The notes beneath the pieces are model-generated. The model was not told the DNA's origin. It saw nothing but the letters and a program-made list of their open reading frames with translations, and ran no database searches. A program made the translations under genes and the position numbers. Below, piece by piece: positions 46,256 through 55,644 of a stretch of DNA of 64,000 nt. How positions within the stretch are numbered: position 1 is the stretch's first letter; each line of letters begins with the position of its first letter. The DNA is taken from assembly GCA_021155045.1 (NCBI GenBank), contig JAJNQB010000018.1, positions 62,001-126,000 on the forward strand, given 5' to 3'. This stretch comes from Arcticibacter sp. Its GTDB lineage: Bacteria > Bacteroidota > Bacteroidia > 2-12-FULL-35-15.

Positions 46256-46666
46256 ATGGAAATACATATAAATAAAACCAAAACAATAAATTCAATACAA
46301 GAGGAGTTTCAAAAACACTTCCCCTATTTAAAAATTGAATTTTATACCCACGCCCATTCTCAAGGAGAAGGTTCCTCAAAGAAAAGCACATTAAATAGCA
46401 ATTTAACAATCGGGGCCGTTTTAAAACATGAATTATCAGAAATAATTAAAATAGATGAGTTAATGAAAGTTGCAGAGTTAGAAGGCGTTTTCGCTAAAAA
46501 CTTCGGGCTATCGATCCAAGTTTTCCGTAAATCTGGTAACCTTTGGTTGCAGACCACTACTACTGATAATTGGACATTAGCTGAACAAAATCAAATAGCA
46601 GCTGAGCAGTATGAGAAAAATGAAGAGGCTATGCCGGACCCAATGGATCGGCAGGAATTAGAGTAG
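46256..46666 (+). CDS. Conserved-looking island protein, unknown (136 residues)
   Basis: 136 residues, soluble. MEIHINKTKTINSIQEEFQKHF start, with LQTTTTDNWTLAEQN near the C-terminus and an acidic end. It sits between USP 3 and USP 4 and keeps the strand, so it belongs to the stress cluster. No family known to me. Confidence 0.6.
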   Translation: MEIHINKTKTINSIQEEFQKHFPYLKIEFYTHAHSQGEGSSKKSTLNSNLTIGAVLKHELSEIIKIDELMKVAELEGVFAKNFGLSIQVFRKSGNLWLQTTTTDNWTLAEQNQIAAEQYEKNEEAMPDPMDRQELE

Positions 46667-46724
46667 TGCTGATTTTACCAGTCAACTCAAACATTTTACC
46701 TAATTGATTTAAAAATTAAACATC

Positions 46725-47558
46725 ATGAAAACAATACTCGTACCAACAGATTTCTCAAACAATGCAATTAATGCCTTAAAATATGCCAACGATTTTGCTA
46801 AGGCCATAAACAATAAAATAGTATTGCTGCATAGCTATCTTCCATTAGTTGGGAAGTACAACATGATATCCGGGATGGTTGCCGAGGATATTGCGATTCA
46901 AAAAAAGAGCAGTGAAAAGAAACTTGAAAAAGTGAGCAGCAAATATGTAAAAGTACCAAGTAGTTATTTAGTTAAAATTGGCGATCCAATTGATGAAATT
47001 ATAGACGCTGCACAAAAAAGTAAATCCCAATTAATTATTATGGGAACCCACGGCGCAAGTGGCTTAAAGCGAATTTTATTTGGTAGTAACACATCCGATG
47101 TTATTTCAAAATCAAACATTCCTGTTCTTGCCATCCCACAAAGGTATCGTTTCAGAAAAATAAGTACCATTGTGTATGCAACTGACTTAAACAATACTAT
47201 TAATGAACTGAAACATATTATTCCAATTGCAAAACAATTAAACGCCACAATTGAAGTGTTGAATTTAAACTATAGCTATAATAAAAATGAAAATAAGAAA
47301 CAGGTCGTAGAAAAGAAAATCAAAACTCTTAGTTATAAAAAAATCAAATTAATTGAGCAGAAAGCGACAATTGAACAAACCATGATTGAGCAGATAAAAA
47401 AATATTTAATAAAAACTAAACCACAATTATTAGTTATGTTCCCAGCAGACAAAGCTTGGTTCGATAAACTATTTATCAGCAGTAAAACAGAAGAATTGGC
47501 AAATCAAATAAAATTGCCTTTGCTGTCGATTCGAAAAAAATCAGTAAAATCTAAATAA
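46725..47558 (+). CDS. Universal stress protein, double domain (USP 4)
   Basis: 277 residues. Start MKTILVPTDFSNNAINALKYA; domain 1 motif GTHGASGLKRILFGSNT (near 107), intact G-2x-G-9x-G-S. Domain 2 degenerate (PADKAWFDKLFISSKTEELA). Closest to USP 2 by sequence, so likely a recent duplicate. Confidence 0.9.
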   Translation: MKTILVPTDFSNNAINALKYANDFAKAINNKIVLLHSYLPLVGKYNMISGMVAEDIAIQKKSSEKKLEKVSSKYVKVPSSYLVKIGDPIDEIIDAAQKSKSQLIIMGTHGASGLKRILFGSNTSDVISKSNIPVLAIPQRYRFRKISTIVYATDLNNTINELKHIIPIAKQLNATIEVLNLNYSYNKNENKKQVVEKKIKTLSYKKIKLIEQKATIEQTMIEQIKKYLIKTKPQLLVMFPADKAWFDKLFISSKTEELANQIKLPLLSIRKKSVKSK

Positions 47559-47568
47559 TACACCAATT

Positions 47569-48396
47569 ATGAAGATATTAATCCCAACCGATTTCTCTAA
47601 ACTATCTAAAGTGGCTGTAAATTATGCTGCTAAAATTGCAATGGAGCTTGATGCAGAACTTGTTTTGTTAAATGTGTTGTTTTTAGATGCGCCTCCGCGT
47701 GCTTCTATGAGTTTAAAAAGCGTAGAGGACGTATTGAAAGGTAATGCAGAGATAGATAGTGTTCAACTGATTAATGAATTGAAAGAACAGCACAAAGGGA
47801 ACTTGAATATCACACACAAAATTATATTGGGTAATCCCGTTGAAGATATAGTTGAGAATTATGCCGTTCATAATGGCATTGATTTGATTATTATGGGAAC
47901 GAAAGGGGCAACAGGGTTGGAAAAATATATTATTGGAAGTAATGCCGCAGGAGTTATCAGTAATTCAAGTATTCCTGTTATTACGGTTCCGGAACACGCA
48001 CGTTTTAATGGCTTAAAGCATATTGTTTATGCTACAGATATGTGGGATTTAAACATAGAGGCAAAGGCACTCGTGCCATTGGCTCAATTATTTAATTCTA
48101 CTATTCATATAGTTCATATTATTGAGCCGAACTCAAAAAAGAATATTGAAATTAAAACAATTACTACTGATTTGATTTCCGAATTAAATTACACTAAGAT
48201 TAAATTTAAGGTTGTAATAAATGATGATATTATAAATGGCATTGATGAGTATATCGCAGATATTAAAGCAGATTTGCTTGCAATGTTTACTCGCGAGCTT
48301 ACTTTTTTTGAGAAATTATTTGGAAAAAGTGTAACCCGACAGATGGCTTTTCACTCATGGATTCCAATGATTAGTTTTAAAAAGACATGGGCATAA
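47569..48396 (+). CDS. Universal stress protein, double domain (USP 5)
   Basis: 275 residues. MKILIPTDFSKLSKVAVNYA start; motif GTKGATGLEKYIIGSNA (near 111), intact. Domain 2 degenerate (FTRELTFFEKLFGKSVT). It lies 10 bp after USP 4, so the two are cotranscribed. Confidence 0.9.
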   Translation: MKILIPTDFSKLSKVAVNYAAKIAMELDAELVLLNVLFLDAPPRASMSLKSVEDVLKGNAEIDSVQLINELKEQHKGNLNITHKIILGNPVEDIVENYAVHNGIDLIIMGTKGATGLEKYIIGSNAAGVISNSSIPVITVPEHARFNGLKHIVYATDMWDLNIEAKALVPLAQLFNSTIHIVHIIEPNSKKNIEIKTITTDLISELNYTKIKFKVVINDDIINGIDEYIADIKADLLAMFTRELTFFEKLFGKSVTRQMAFHSWIPMISFKKTWA

Positions 48397-48455
48397 TTAT
48401 AAATAAAACATTTTTTAAAAAGATAACTTTTCGGTATCATTAATTCAAAACATAA

Positions 48456-50873
48456 ATGAAGCACACAAAGCACACATTATTATTTAACCAAATAAGTATT
48501 ACTGATATTGCCAAAGTTGGAGGCAAGAACGCTTCACTTGGTGAAATGTATAATCAGCTTAATCCTAAAGGTATTGGCATTCCTAATGGATTTGCTTTAA
48601 CTGCGGATGCGTATCGCTTATTTCGTAAACACAATAATATTGAGCAGCAACTAAATAATTTATTGCTGTCGTTAGATACCGAACATTATTCTAATCTTAT
48701 TACAATTGGTGAAAAAGCAAGATCGTTGATTTTGTCAGGAACATTTCCAACTGATATTATTGATGCGCTTAATGAAGCCTATCAAACACTTTCTAGTGAT
48801 TGTGGTATCAAAAATTTAGATGTAGCAGTTCGCAGCAGTGCCACTGCCGAAGATTTGCCTACAGCAAGTTTTGCCGGGCGGATGGAATCGTTCCTAAACA
48901 TCAGCGGAGAAAAACAATTGCTTGATGCAGCGCATCGTTGTTACGCCTCTTTGTTTACCGACCGTGCCATTAAGTACCGTCACGATATGGGCTTTACAGG
49001 AATAGATGTTGCTATTTCAGTTGGTGTTCAACAAATGGTGCGAAGTGATAAAGCATCATCGGGTGTCGCATTTACAATTGATCCGGATAGCGGATTTGAA
49101 AATGGCATTATCATTAACAGTAGTTGGGGCTTGGGTGAAAATATTGTACAAGGCAGAGTAACTCCTGATGAATGGTTGGTTTTTAAACCTACACTTTTTG
49201 ATGAAAAACTAAACCCGATCTTAAAAAGCCACTGTGGAAGAAAAGAATATACTATGCTGTATGTTCAAAATGCAGAAAGTGTGTCTGCCGAAAAAACGAT
49301 TTTAAATATTGACACCTCTTCAGAAAAGCAAAACGAATTTTCACTTACAAAAAAAGAAGTCATTCAATTAGCACAATGGTGTTACAAAATTGAGCAACAC
49401 TATGGAAAAGCAATGGATATTGAATGGGCAAAAGATGGTTTGAACAATCAATTATACATTGTGCAAGCAAGACCGGAAACTGTTCAAGGAAAAGAGAAAA
49501 AACAAGTAAGGGAAATATTTACACTCAAAGAAAAGGGGAAACTCCTTACCACTGGAATTGCATTAGGCGATAAAATTGCTACTGGTAAAGCGCGAATTAT
49601 TCTGAATCCGCAAGATGGTGGCCAGTTGCAAAAAGGCGAAATATTGGTTACAGATATTACCAATCCAGACTGGGATCCGGTATTGAAAAAGGCAGCAGCC
49701 ATCATCACTAATAAAGGTGGCAGAACAAGCCATGCGGCCATTGTCGCCAGAGAATTAGGAACAGTAGCAGTGGTGGGTTGTGGAAATGCTACAGAAATAA
49801 TTAAAAACGGGCAAGAGATTACTGTTTCCTGTGCCGAAGGAAAAGAAGGAAATATTTACGATGGTATTTTAAAATGGGATATAAAAGAGCAGGATTTCAG
49901 TCAGCTGCCAATGCCTGAAACTAAACCCATGTTTATTCTTGCCGACCCCGATCGTGCTTTTGAATTAAGCAAGTATCCAAACCAGGGTGTTGGGCTTTTA
50001 CGTTTGGAGTTCGCCATCAGCAACAGTATTCGCATACACCCTTTGGCTTTGATAGAATCTGAAAAAGTACTTGACGAAAAAATAAAAAAGGAAATAAAAG
50101 AACTCACTAGAGATTATTCCACCGGTAAAGAATATTTCGTTAACAAACTTGTTGAGGCCGTATCTACAGTTGCAGCAGCATTTTATCCCAAAGATGTAAT
50201 TGTGCGAATGAGCGATTTTAAAAGTAATGAATACGCCAACCTGATAGGTGGAAAATATTTTGAACCTCATGAAGAAAACCCAATGATTGGTTTGCGTGGC
50301 GCTTCGCGCTATTACAGTGATTTTTATCGTAAAGGTTTTGCCTTGGAATGTGAAGCGTTGAAAAAAGTGCGGAATGAAATGGGTATGACCAACGTAAAAT
50401 TGATGATACCATTTTGCAGAACAGTTGAAGAGGGAGAAAAAGTTATTGCTGAAATGAAGGCTAATTGGTTAAAGCAAAAAGAAAACGGTTTAGAAATTTA
50501 TGTAATGATAGAAATACCTAGTAATGTTTTATTGGCAGATGAATTTGCTAATTTATTTGATGGTTTTTCGATCGGGTCTAACGATTTAACGCAACTTACT
50601 CTTGGTTTAGACAGAGATTCTGCATTGGTGAGTTATTTATTCAATGAAGAAAATCCCGCAGTAAAAAGGCTGATAAAAGAAACCATTAGTGCTGCTAAGC
50701 GCAACAGTATTAAAGTGGGTTTGTGCGGACAAGCGCCAAGTGATATTCCGGCTTTTGCGAAATTTTTGGTAGAACAAGGAATAGACAGTATTTCATTTAA
50801 TCCTGATGCTTTGATTAAGGGCATTGAGAATATTGTAGAAGCAGAAAAAACAAATCGTGTATTAAATATATAA
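48456..50873 (+). CDS. ppsA: Phosphoenolpyruvate synthase
   Basis: 805 residues. PEP/pyruvate-binding ATP-grasp domain (about 15-340; VAVRSSATAEDLPTASFAG), the phosphohistidine domain with GGRTSHAAIVARELG (catalytic His near 425) and a PEP-utilising barrel with RLEFAISN, SIGSNDLTQL and the catalytic-Cys motif GLCGQAPSD (near 755). It makes PEP from pyruvate with ATP giving AMP and phosphate, a gluconeogenic step, though in some bacteria it runs towards ATP formation. Together with the PfkB downstream it points to altered central metabolism under stress. Confidence 0.92.
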   Translation: MKHTKHTLLFNQISITDIAKVGGKNASLGEMYNQLNPKGIGIPNGFALTADAYRLFRKHNNIEQQLNNLLLSLDTEHYSNLITIGEKARSLILSGTFPTDIIDALNEAYQTLSSDCGIKNLDVAVRSSATAEDLPTASFAGRMESFLNISGEKQLLDAAHRCYASLFTDRAIKYRHDMGFTGIDVAISVGVQQMVRSDKASSGVAFTIDPDSGFENGIIINSSWGLGENIVQGRVTPDEWLVFKPTLFDEKLNPILKSHCGRKEYTMLYVQNAESVSAEKTILNIDTSSEKQNEFSLTKKEVIQLAQWCYKIEQHYGKAMDIEWAKDGLNNQLYIVQARPETVQGKEKKQVREIFTLKEKGKLLTTGIALGDKIATGKARIILNPQDGGQLQKGEILVTDITNPDWDPVLKKAAAIITNKGGRTSHAAIVARELGTVAVVGCGNATEIIKNGQEITVSCAEGKEGNIYDGILKWDIKEQDFSQLPMPETKPMFILADPDRAFELSKYPNQGVGLLRLEFAISNSIRIHPLALIESEKVLDEKIKKEIKELTRDYSTGKEYFVNKLVEAVSTVAAAFYPKDVIVRMSDFKSNEYANLIGGKYFEPHEENPMIGLRGASRYYSDFYRKGFALECEALKKVRNEMGMTNVKLMIPFCRTVEEGEKVIAEMKANWLKQKENGLEIYVMIEIPSNVLLADEFANLFDGFSIGSNDLTQLTLGLDRDSALVSYLFNEENPAVKRLIKETISAAKRNSIKVGLCGQAPSDIPAFAKFLVEQGIDSISFNPDALIKGIENIVEAEKTNRVLNI

Positions 50874-50883
50874 AACAATACTT

Positions 50884-51237
50884 ATGAAAAATTACATACT
50901 TACATTAACCCTAATACTATTTAGTTTTACTTTTTTTGGCTTTCATATTAAAGCAGGTAAAATTGATTATAAATACGAAAGTACTGTTGTCTTAAATATA
51001 AAAAAGCATAGCTCCGAAGAAATACAAGTTGCTCAAAGCTTACTTTTAAAAAGCAGCAACATAAGTATAGATTACCAATGTCTTGCTTCGGGTGTAATAG
51101 TTTGTAAAATAAGTCACAATTATTTACAAGAAGCGGATGTAAAACAGTTTGTTTATAATGCATTGAGTAGTAAAATCCCAGTAAGTAGAATAAGCATACT
51201 GTTTGTTGATATACATTCAAAAACTAATCAGTGCTAA
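50884..51237 (+). CDS. Secreted small protein, unknown (117 residues)
   Basis: 117 residues. Hydrophobic leader (1-22, ILTLTLILFSFTFFGF), then a small alpha/beta region with VVLNIKKHSSEEIQVAQSLL and a Cys-containing stretch (DYQCLASGVIVCK). It could be a periplasmic or membrane-anchored protein. It starts 10 bp after ppsA and is probably cotranscribed. No family recognised. Confidence 0.5.
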   Translation: MKNYILTLTLILFSFTFFGFHIKAGKIDYKYESTVVLNIKKHSSEEIQVAQSLLLKSSNISIDYQCLASGVIVCKISHNYLQEADVKQFVYNALSSKIPVSRISILFVDIHSKTNQC

Positions 51238-51250
51238 ATAAAATCAAGAA

Positions 51251-51331
51251 ATGAAAACATTAGTTTACAGCAGACGTGGTTTTGATAAACCCTTTTTAGA
51301 AAGGATGCTCAAATTAATCAGGAAACTTTGA
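51251..51331 (+). pseudogene. Possible D-lactate dehydrogenase N-terminal remnant
   Basis: A short frame MKTLVYSRRGFDKPFLERM followed by a stop (26 codons). The first ~17 residues resemble the N-terminus of D-isomer 2-hydroxyacid (lactate) dehydrogenases (MK.LVYS...FDKPFLE). The rest is missing. A loss of a fermentative gene from the cluster is the likely reading; coincidence is possible with so few residues. Confidence 0.4.
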
Positions 51332-51482
51332 TAAGAAAAATTAATTACTAAAAGAAGCCATATTTATTAGTCTCGTAGATTTATATAATTGGAATTCTTA
51401 AAGTTGAAATACTTTTTAAATTATCATAAATAAATACAAATAAAACCGTAATCATCCTCATCCCAATTAAAAACAAAACAAT

Positions 51483-52289
51483 ATGAAAACAATACAACAA
51501 TTATTCGACCTTACAGGTAAAACAGCCATTGTTACAGGAGGTGCAATGGGTATAGGAAAAGGAATTGCATTGCGATTAGCTGAAGCTGGCGCTAATGTGA
51601 TGATTGTAGATATAGCGACATTACAAGAAGCAGAACCTACTCTAAATGAAATAAAAACAAAGGGTGGCAAAGTTGCTTATTTGCATAAGGATTTAAGTGA
51701 TACAAAAAATTTAGATACCGTGGTAACTAATACCCTTCAACATTTTGGGGATATTGATATTTTAGTGAATAATGCCGGAATATTTAATTACGCACCGGTA
51801 ACTCATCTTACCGAAGAGCTGTGGGATAAAACGATAAACTTGAATCTAAAGTCGGTTGCTTTTTTATCCAAGTTAGTTGTAAATACAATGATCGAAAAAA
51901 AACATGGAGGAAAAATAATTAACATTTCCTCTATTGATAGCTTAAAACCTTCAGGGAATTTATCTCACTACGATTCTTCAAAAGGTGGAGTGAGAATGCT
52001 TACAAGGGCTTTTGCAAAAGAAGTTGGCAAACATGGTATTAATGTAAATGATATTGCTCCCGGAGGTGTTAATACACCGGGTGTTGCTAAAATAGGTGGG
52101 GCAAACATGACGAAAGAGCAACAAGAAGCCATGAAAGCGCAAATGGCTCAATTCGTTCAAATGCTTCCCTTACAACGTATGGGCGAACCAGAAGAGATTG
52201 GCAACACCGCTTTATTCTTAGCTAGTGACGCATCCAATTATATGACCGGGAGTACAATTGTAGTTGATGGTGGATTGTTGATACTTTAG
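51483..52289 (+). CDS. Short-chain dehydrogenase/reductase
   Basis: 268 residues, classical SDR. Cofactor motif GGAMGIGKG (Gly-rich, near 19), NNAGI (near 96), the catalytic YxxxK in HYDSSKGG and preceding Ser in NISSIDS, and a C-terminal TGSTIVVDGG. NAD(H)- or NADP(H)-dependent oxidoreductase, substrate not inferable (3-oxoacyl-ACP reductase/glucose dehydrogenase-like group). Preceded by 245 bp without intact genes. Confidence 0.9.
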   Translation: MKTIQQLFDLTGKTAIVTGGAMGIGKGIALRLAEAGANVMIVDIATLQEAEPTLNEIKTKGGKVAYLHKDLSDTKNLDTVVTNTLQHFGDIDILVNNAGIFNYAPVTHLTEELWDKTINLNLKSVAFLSKLVVNTMIEKKHGGKIINISSIDSLKPSGNLSHYDSSKGGVRMLTRAFAKEVGKHGINVNDIAPGGVNTPGVAKIGGANMTKEQQEAMKAQMAQFVQMLPLQRMGEPEEIGNTALFLASDASNYMTGSTIVVDGGLLIL

Positions 52290-52401
52290 TTGATGGAATA
52301 TGGATTATGTAGATTTTAAGTCATAGTTTATCGTACAAATAGAATCAAGAATTTTAAATTTGTGCTGTAATGCTCATCGAGCACTTTATGAGGCAAATCG
52401 A

Positions 52402-52419
52402 GACCTTACTGATAAGGTC
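52402..52419 (+). promoter_or_regulatory. Hairpin in leader of the second TerB-like gene
   Basis: GACCTTA and TAAGGTC form a perfect 7-bp stem around CTGA. It lies 44 bp before the preferred start and inside a frame that would extend the protein upstream. It is not followed by T, so not a terminator; a regulatory or RNA-stability role is possible. Confidence 0.3.
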
Positions 52420-52462
52420 ATTCCGAATTTGGATGAATGATCAAATAATGAAATTTCAAAAA

Positions 52463-52867
52463 ATGAACTCCACACTTGAAACACAAAGTCTATTTTACCA
52501 AAATCTTGGCAAATTATTTTATGCCATTGCTGCTGCCGATAAAGTAATACGTGAAGAGGAAGTAAAGAAGTTAAAACAAATCGTTAATACGGAATGGCTT
52601 AATTTTGGTGGACTTAAAGTGAAACCAGAGATTGATGCCATGCGTCAAATAAAAATCACCTTTGATCAACTTGCACAGCAAACGCAAAATCCGAATGATA
52701 GTATGGCAGATTTTAAATTATTTAAAAAAACACACGAAGATTTATTTACCGATGATGTGAAACAATTAATATGGAAAACAGCCAGTGCAATTACTACCGC
52801 ATTTTCAGGAAGAAATAAGTCTGAATTAATACTACTTGCCGAGTTGGGAATTATATTAAAATCATAA
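52463..52867 (+). CDS. TerB-like helical protein, paralogue 2
   Basis: 134 residues from the ATG at 52463 (MNSTLETQSLFYQNLGKLFY). Upstream in-frame starts at 52370 and 52448 exist but would add residues that include a hairpin-encoded stretch. The FYQNLGKLFYAIAAADKVIREEEVKKL pattern (shown as NLGKLFYAIAAADK and REEEVKKLK) matches the first TerB-like protein (YKELGHLLYAVAYSDGKV). Both lie in the same island. Function unknown. Confidence 0.6.
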   Translation: MNSTLETQSLFYQNLGKLFYAIAAADKVIREEEVKKLKQIVNTEWLNFGGLKVKPEIDAMRQIKITFDQLAQQTQNPNDSMADFKLFKKTHEDLFTDDVKQLIWKTASAITTAFSGRNKSELILLAELGIILKS

Positions 52868-52909
52868 AACAGAATAGATTTAAAATTTAGAAACAGAAAC
52901 ATTAAAAAT

Positions 52910-53998
52910 ATGAAAGGATCATTTAAACTTGGCAACATTAAAGGCATCGGTATCTTTATTCACTGGTCATTTTCCCTTATTATTGCTTATATCATTTATA
53001 GTAATTATCGCACAGGGCATAATGCTGAACAAATACTGTGGTCAGTAATTTTTATACTTAGTATTTTTATGACTGTCTTTTTGCACGAACTCGGCCACGC
53101 ATTAGCAGCAAAAAAATATAATATAAAAACCAAAGACATTACTATATTACCTATTGGTGGGCTGGCGAGGCTAGAAAGAATTCCCGAAAAACCCTCTGAA
53201 GAACTAGTAGTTGCTATTGCGGGCCCACTTGTAAATATTACTTTAGCTATAATTACAGGACTATTTATTACCATTCCTGATTTAAAAGAGTTAACGGTTC
53301 AATTAACCGGTGGTGTAAACCCAAGCAATTTCTTTTTAAACTTTTTTATTGTCAATATTTGGCTTGCTATTTTTAATTTAGTTCCTGCATTCCCTATGGA
53401 TGGCGGACGAGTATTAAGAGCAATACTCTCTATGAAGTTTGAAAGACATGTTGCAACAAAAGTAGCAGCACGAATAGGACAACTACTTGCGATTGGTTTC
53501 ATATTTATTGGGTTTAATAGCAACCCCTTTTTAATTTTTATTGGCTTATTTATTATTCTTGGCGCTCAAGCGGAAGTAGAAATGACTAAAGCGGGTTTTA
53601 TGCTGAAAGGAATATTTGTAAAGGATATAGTGATGAAGCAATATGAAACAATAAATGCAAATGATATAGTAGAAACAGCAGTAAAACAATTATTGAATGG
53701 ACAGTGTAAAAACTTTCTTGTAATTTCAGGTGAGCATCCTATTGGATCGCTAAGCCGTGATGAAATAATTGAAGCCCTTTCAAATAATGGAAATAAATCG
53801 TCTATTAGTGCTGTAATGAATAAAAACACGTTGCAACTAAATATTAAAGAGCCAATTGAAGTAGCTTATCAAAAAATGTTAACAAATAAAAATGGATTGG
53901 CTACCGTTTACGACAATCAACAATTTGTTGGAGTGTTAGATGTTGAAAATATTTTGGAGTTTATCATGATTAAAAATGCCCAAGGGAATAACATATAA
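52910..53998 (+). CDS. Site-2 protease (M50) with CBS domains, Rip3-like
   Basis: 362 residues. Membrane helices with the zinc motif HELGH (near residue 59) and the second motif NLVPAFPMDGGRV (Asp near 162), so it is an active-looking intramembrane metalloprotease. The C-terminal half (about 235-355) carries a CBS pair (DIVMKQYETINANDIVETAV), which can bind adenosine nucleotides. The same architecture is found in M. tuberculosis Rip3 (Rv2625c), a DosR-regulon member. Overlaps the next gene by 23 bp. Confidence 0.9.
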   Translation: MKGSFKLGNIKGIGIFIHWSFSLIIAYIIYSNYRTGHNAEQILWSVIFILSIFMTVFLHELGHALAAKKYNIKTKDITILPIGGLARLERIPEKPSEELVVAIAGPLVNITLAIITGLFITIPDLKELTVQLTGGVNPSNFFLNFFIVNIWLAIFNLVPAFPMDGGRVLRAILSMKFERHVATKVAARIGQLLAIGFIFIGFNSNPFLIFIGLFIILGAQAEVEMTKAGFMLKGIFVKDIVMKQYETINANDIVETAVKQLLNGQCKNFLVISGEHPIGSLSRDEIIEALSNNGNKSSISAVMNKNTLQLNIKEPIEVAYQKMLTNKNGLATVYDNQQFVGVLDVENILEFIMIKNAQGNNI

Positions 53999-55160
53999 TA
54001 GAAGTCAGGATAATGATATTCAATCTGTTGATAATATCGTGCTTGTACATAGCGGGGAAGACTATTTTTTGCGTTTACGAAATATTATTTCAAAAGCTCA
54101 AAATGAAATCCATCTTCAATCCTATATTTTTGAAAACGATACAACTGGATTAGAAATTGCTGAGGCATTGAAAGAAGCAGCTAATCGTAAAGTAAAAGTG
54201 TATGTTTTACTTGATGGATATGGCTCTTCAAAATTACCAAATAATTTTTTAGAAAATTTAAAGCAAAATGGGATTAATATTCGTTTTTTTTCTCCTTTAT
54301 TTTCAAAGAATAATTTTTATATCGGTAGGCGTTTACATCACAAAGTAGTTGTTGCAGATGGAGAAATTGTTCTTATTGGCGGTATTAATATTGCAAATAA
54401 ATATCGTGGTTCAAATACGGAACACCCTTGGCTTGATTATGCTGTGCAAATTGAAGGAGCGTCTATTGGCGAGCCGCTTCAAAAATTATGTAAAGATATT
54501 TATCTTAAGAAAACTAGAACTAATAAAGAAATAATACAATGTAATTTTTATAATACGAATGAAACATCCGTTAAAATTCTTCGCAACGACTGGCTTAAGC
54601 AAAAAAACGAAATTTGCAACTCCTATATAAATGCTTTACAAAAAGCGGATAAAGAAGTAATTATTGTGGGGAGTTATTTTTTACCCGGCAGAAGGCTCTC
54701 AAACGCATTAAAAAGTGCGGCAAAAAGAGGGATAAAAGTTAAAATAATTTTGTCAGGAGTTTCTGACTTACCTATTGTAATGAGAGCAACTCATTATCTT
54801 TATTCTTCGCTTCTTAAACAAAACATTGAATTGTTTGAGTGGAAAAAATCTGTTTTACATGGTAAGTTGGCAACTATTGACAAGGGGTGGGCAACCATTG
54901 GCTCATTTAATTTGAACCATTTGAGTTCATATGGTAGTATTGAAATGAATGTGGAAATAAGCTCAACGGAATTTTCAAAAAATCTTTCTGTTCATTTAAT
55001 CAATGTATTAAATCAATGTGATAACATCACACTTGAAACACATAGAACAAGGAATGGAGTATTCATTAAGTTTATAAATTGGTTGGCGTATCGTTTAGTG
55101 CGTATCGCATTAATAATTGTTACTTACATTCCACAGAAACGCTTATTAAAACTATATTAA
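53976..55160 (+). CDS. Phospholipase D / cardiolipin synthase-like enzyme
   Basis: 394 residues. Two HKD motifs, HHKVVVADG (near 122) and HGKLATIDKG (near 295), each followed by the IGGINIANKYRG / IGSFNLNHLSS pattern. These form the active site of the phospholipase D superfamily, which includes cardiolipin synthases and phosphatidyltransferases. A hydrophobic C-terminal stretch (INWLAYRLVRIALIIVTYI) could bind the membrane; there is no N-terminal anchor. The start overlaps the protease gene by 23 bp. Confidence 0.88.
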   Translation: MPKGITYNRSQDNDIQSVDNIVLVHSGEDYFLRLRNIISKAQNEIHLQSYIFENDTTGLEIAEALKEAANRKVKVYVLLDGYGSSKLPNNFLENLKQNGINIRFFSPLFSKNNFYIGRRLHHKVVVADGEIVLIGGINIANKYRGSNTEHPWLDYAVQIEGASIGEPLQKLCKDIYLKKTRTNKEIIQCNFYNTNETSVKILRNDWLKQKNEICNSYINALQKADKEVIIVGSYFLPGRRLSNALKSAAKRGIKVKIILSGVSDLPIVMRATHYLYSSLLKQNIELFEWKKSVLHGKLATIDKGWATIGSFNLNHLSSYGSIEMNVEISSTEFSKNLSVHLINVLNQCDNITLETHRTRNGVFIKFINWLAYRLVRIALIIVTYIPQKRLLKLY

Positions 55161-55161
55161 A

Positions 55162-55602
55162 TTGGAAAAAATAAATGTCGGCAGAAAATTGAAGCTTTTC
55201 TTCATAAAATTGGCAAGAGCAAGGGCAAGCACCGAAGAAATTTCGTGGGGTGCAGCTATTGGAACATTTATAAGCGTGTTTCCTACTTTTGGATTTGGGA
55301 TGCCATTTGTTGTTTTACTAAGCAAATTCGTTAAATTTAACTTAATAGCGGCTTTATCTTTAAGTGTAGTTTCAAACCCATTTACTAGCCCGTTTTTCAT
55401 GATCTTGAGTTATAAAATAGGTTCCATAATCTTAGGCAGAAACATAGAATTTAACATAGATAATTGGAAAGATAACTTAAGCGATACAGGATTTGTGCTT
55501 TTAATTGGCTCGCTTATAGTAAGCGGTACGTTGAGCGTGTTAGCGTATTTTTTGACTACATTTATTGTGAAAAAATATAGAGATAAAAAAGGCATAAAGT
55601 AA
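55162..55602 (+). CDS. DUF2062 membrane protein
   Basis: 146 residues starting at TTG, one base after the previous stop. The pattern ARASTEEISWGAAIGTFISVFPTFGFG plus PFTSPFFMILSYKIGS (split as WGAAIGTFISVFPTFGFGMP and NPFTSPFFMILSYKIGS) is typical of DUF2062 membrane proteins, with two helices. Role unknown; operon with the phospholipase-like enzyme suggests membrane-lipid biology. Confidence 0.8.
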   Translation: MEKINVGRKLKLFFIKLARARASTEEISWGAAIGTFISVFPTFGFGMPFVVLLSKFVKFNLIAALSLSVVSNPFTSPFFMILSYKIGSIILGRNIEFNIDNWKDNLSDTGFVLLIGSLIVSGTLSVLAYFLTTFIVKKYRDKKGIK

Positions 55603-55644
55603 ATTGCATTTCTAAAAAAAGTTAAAATAAATTCCGAACAAACA

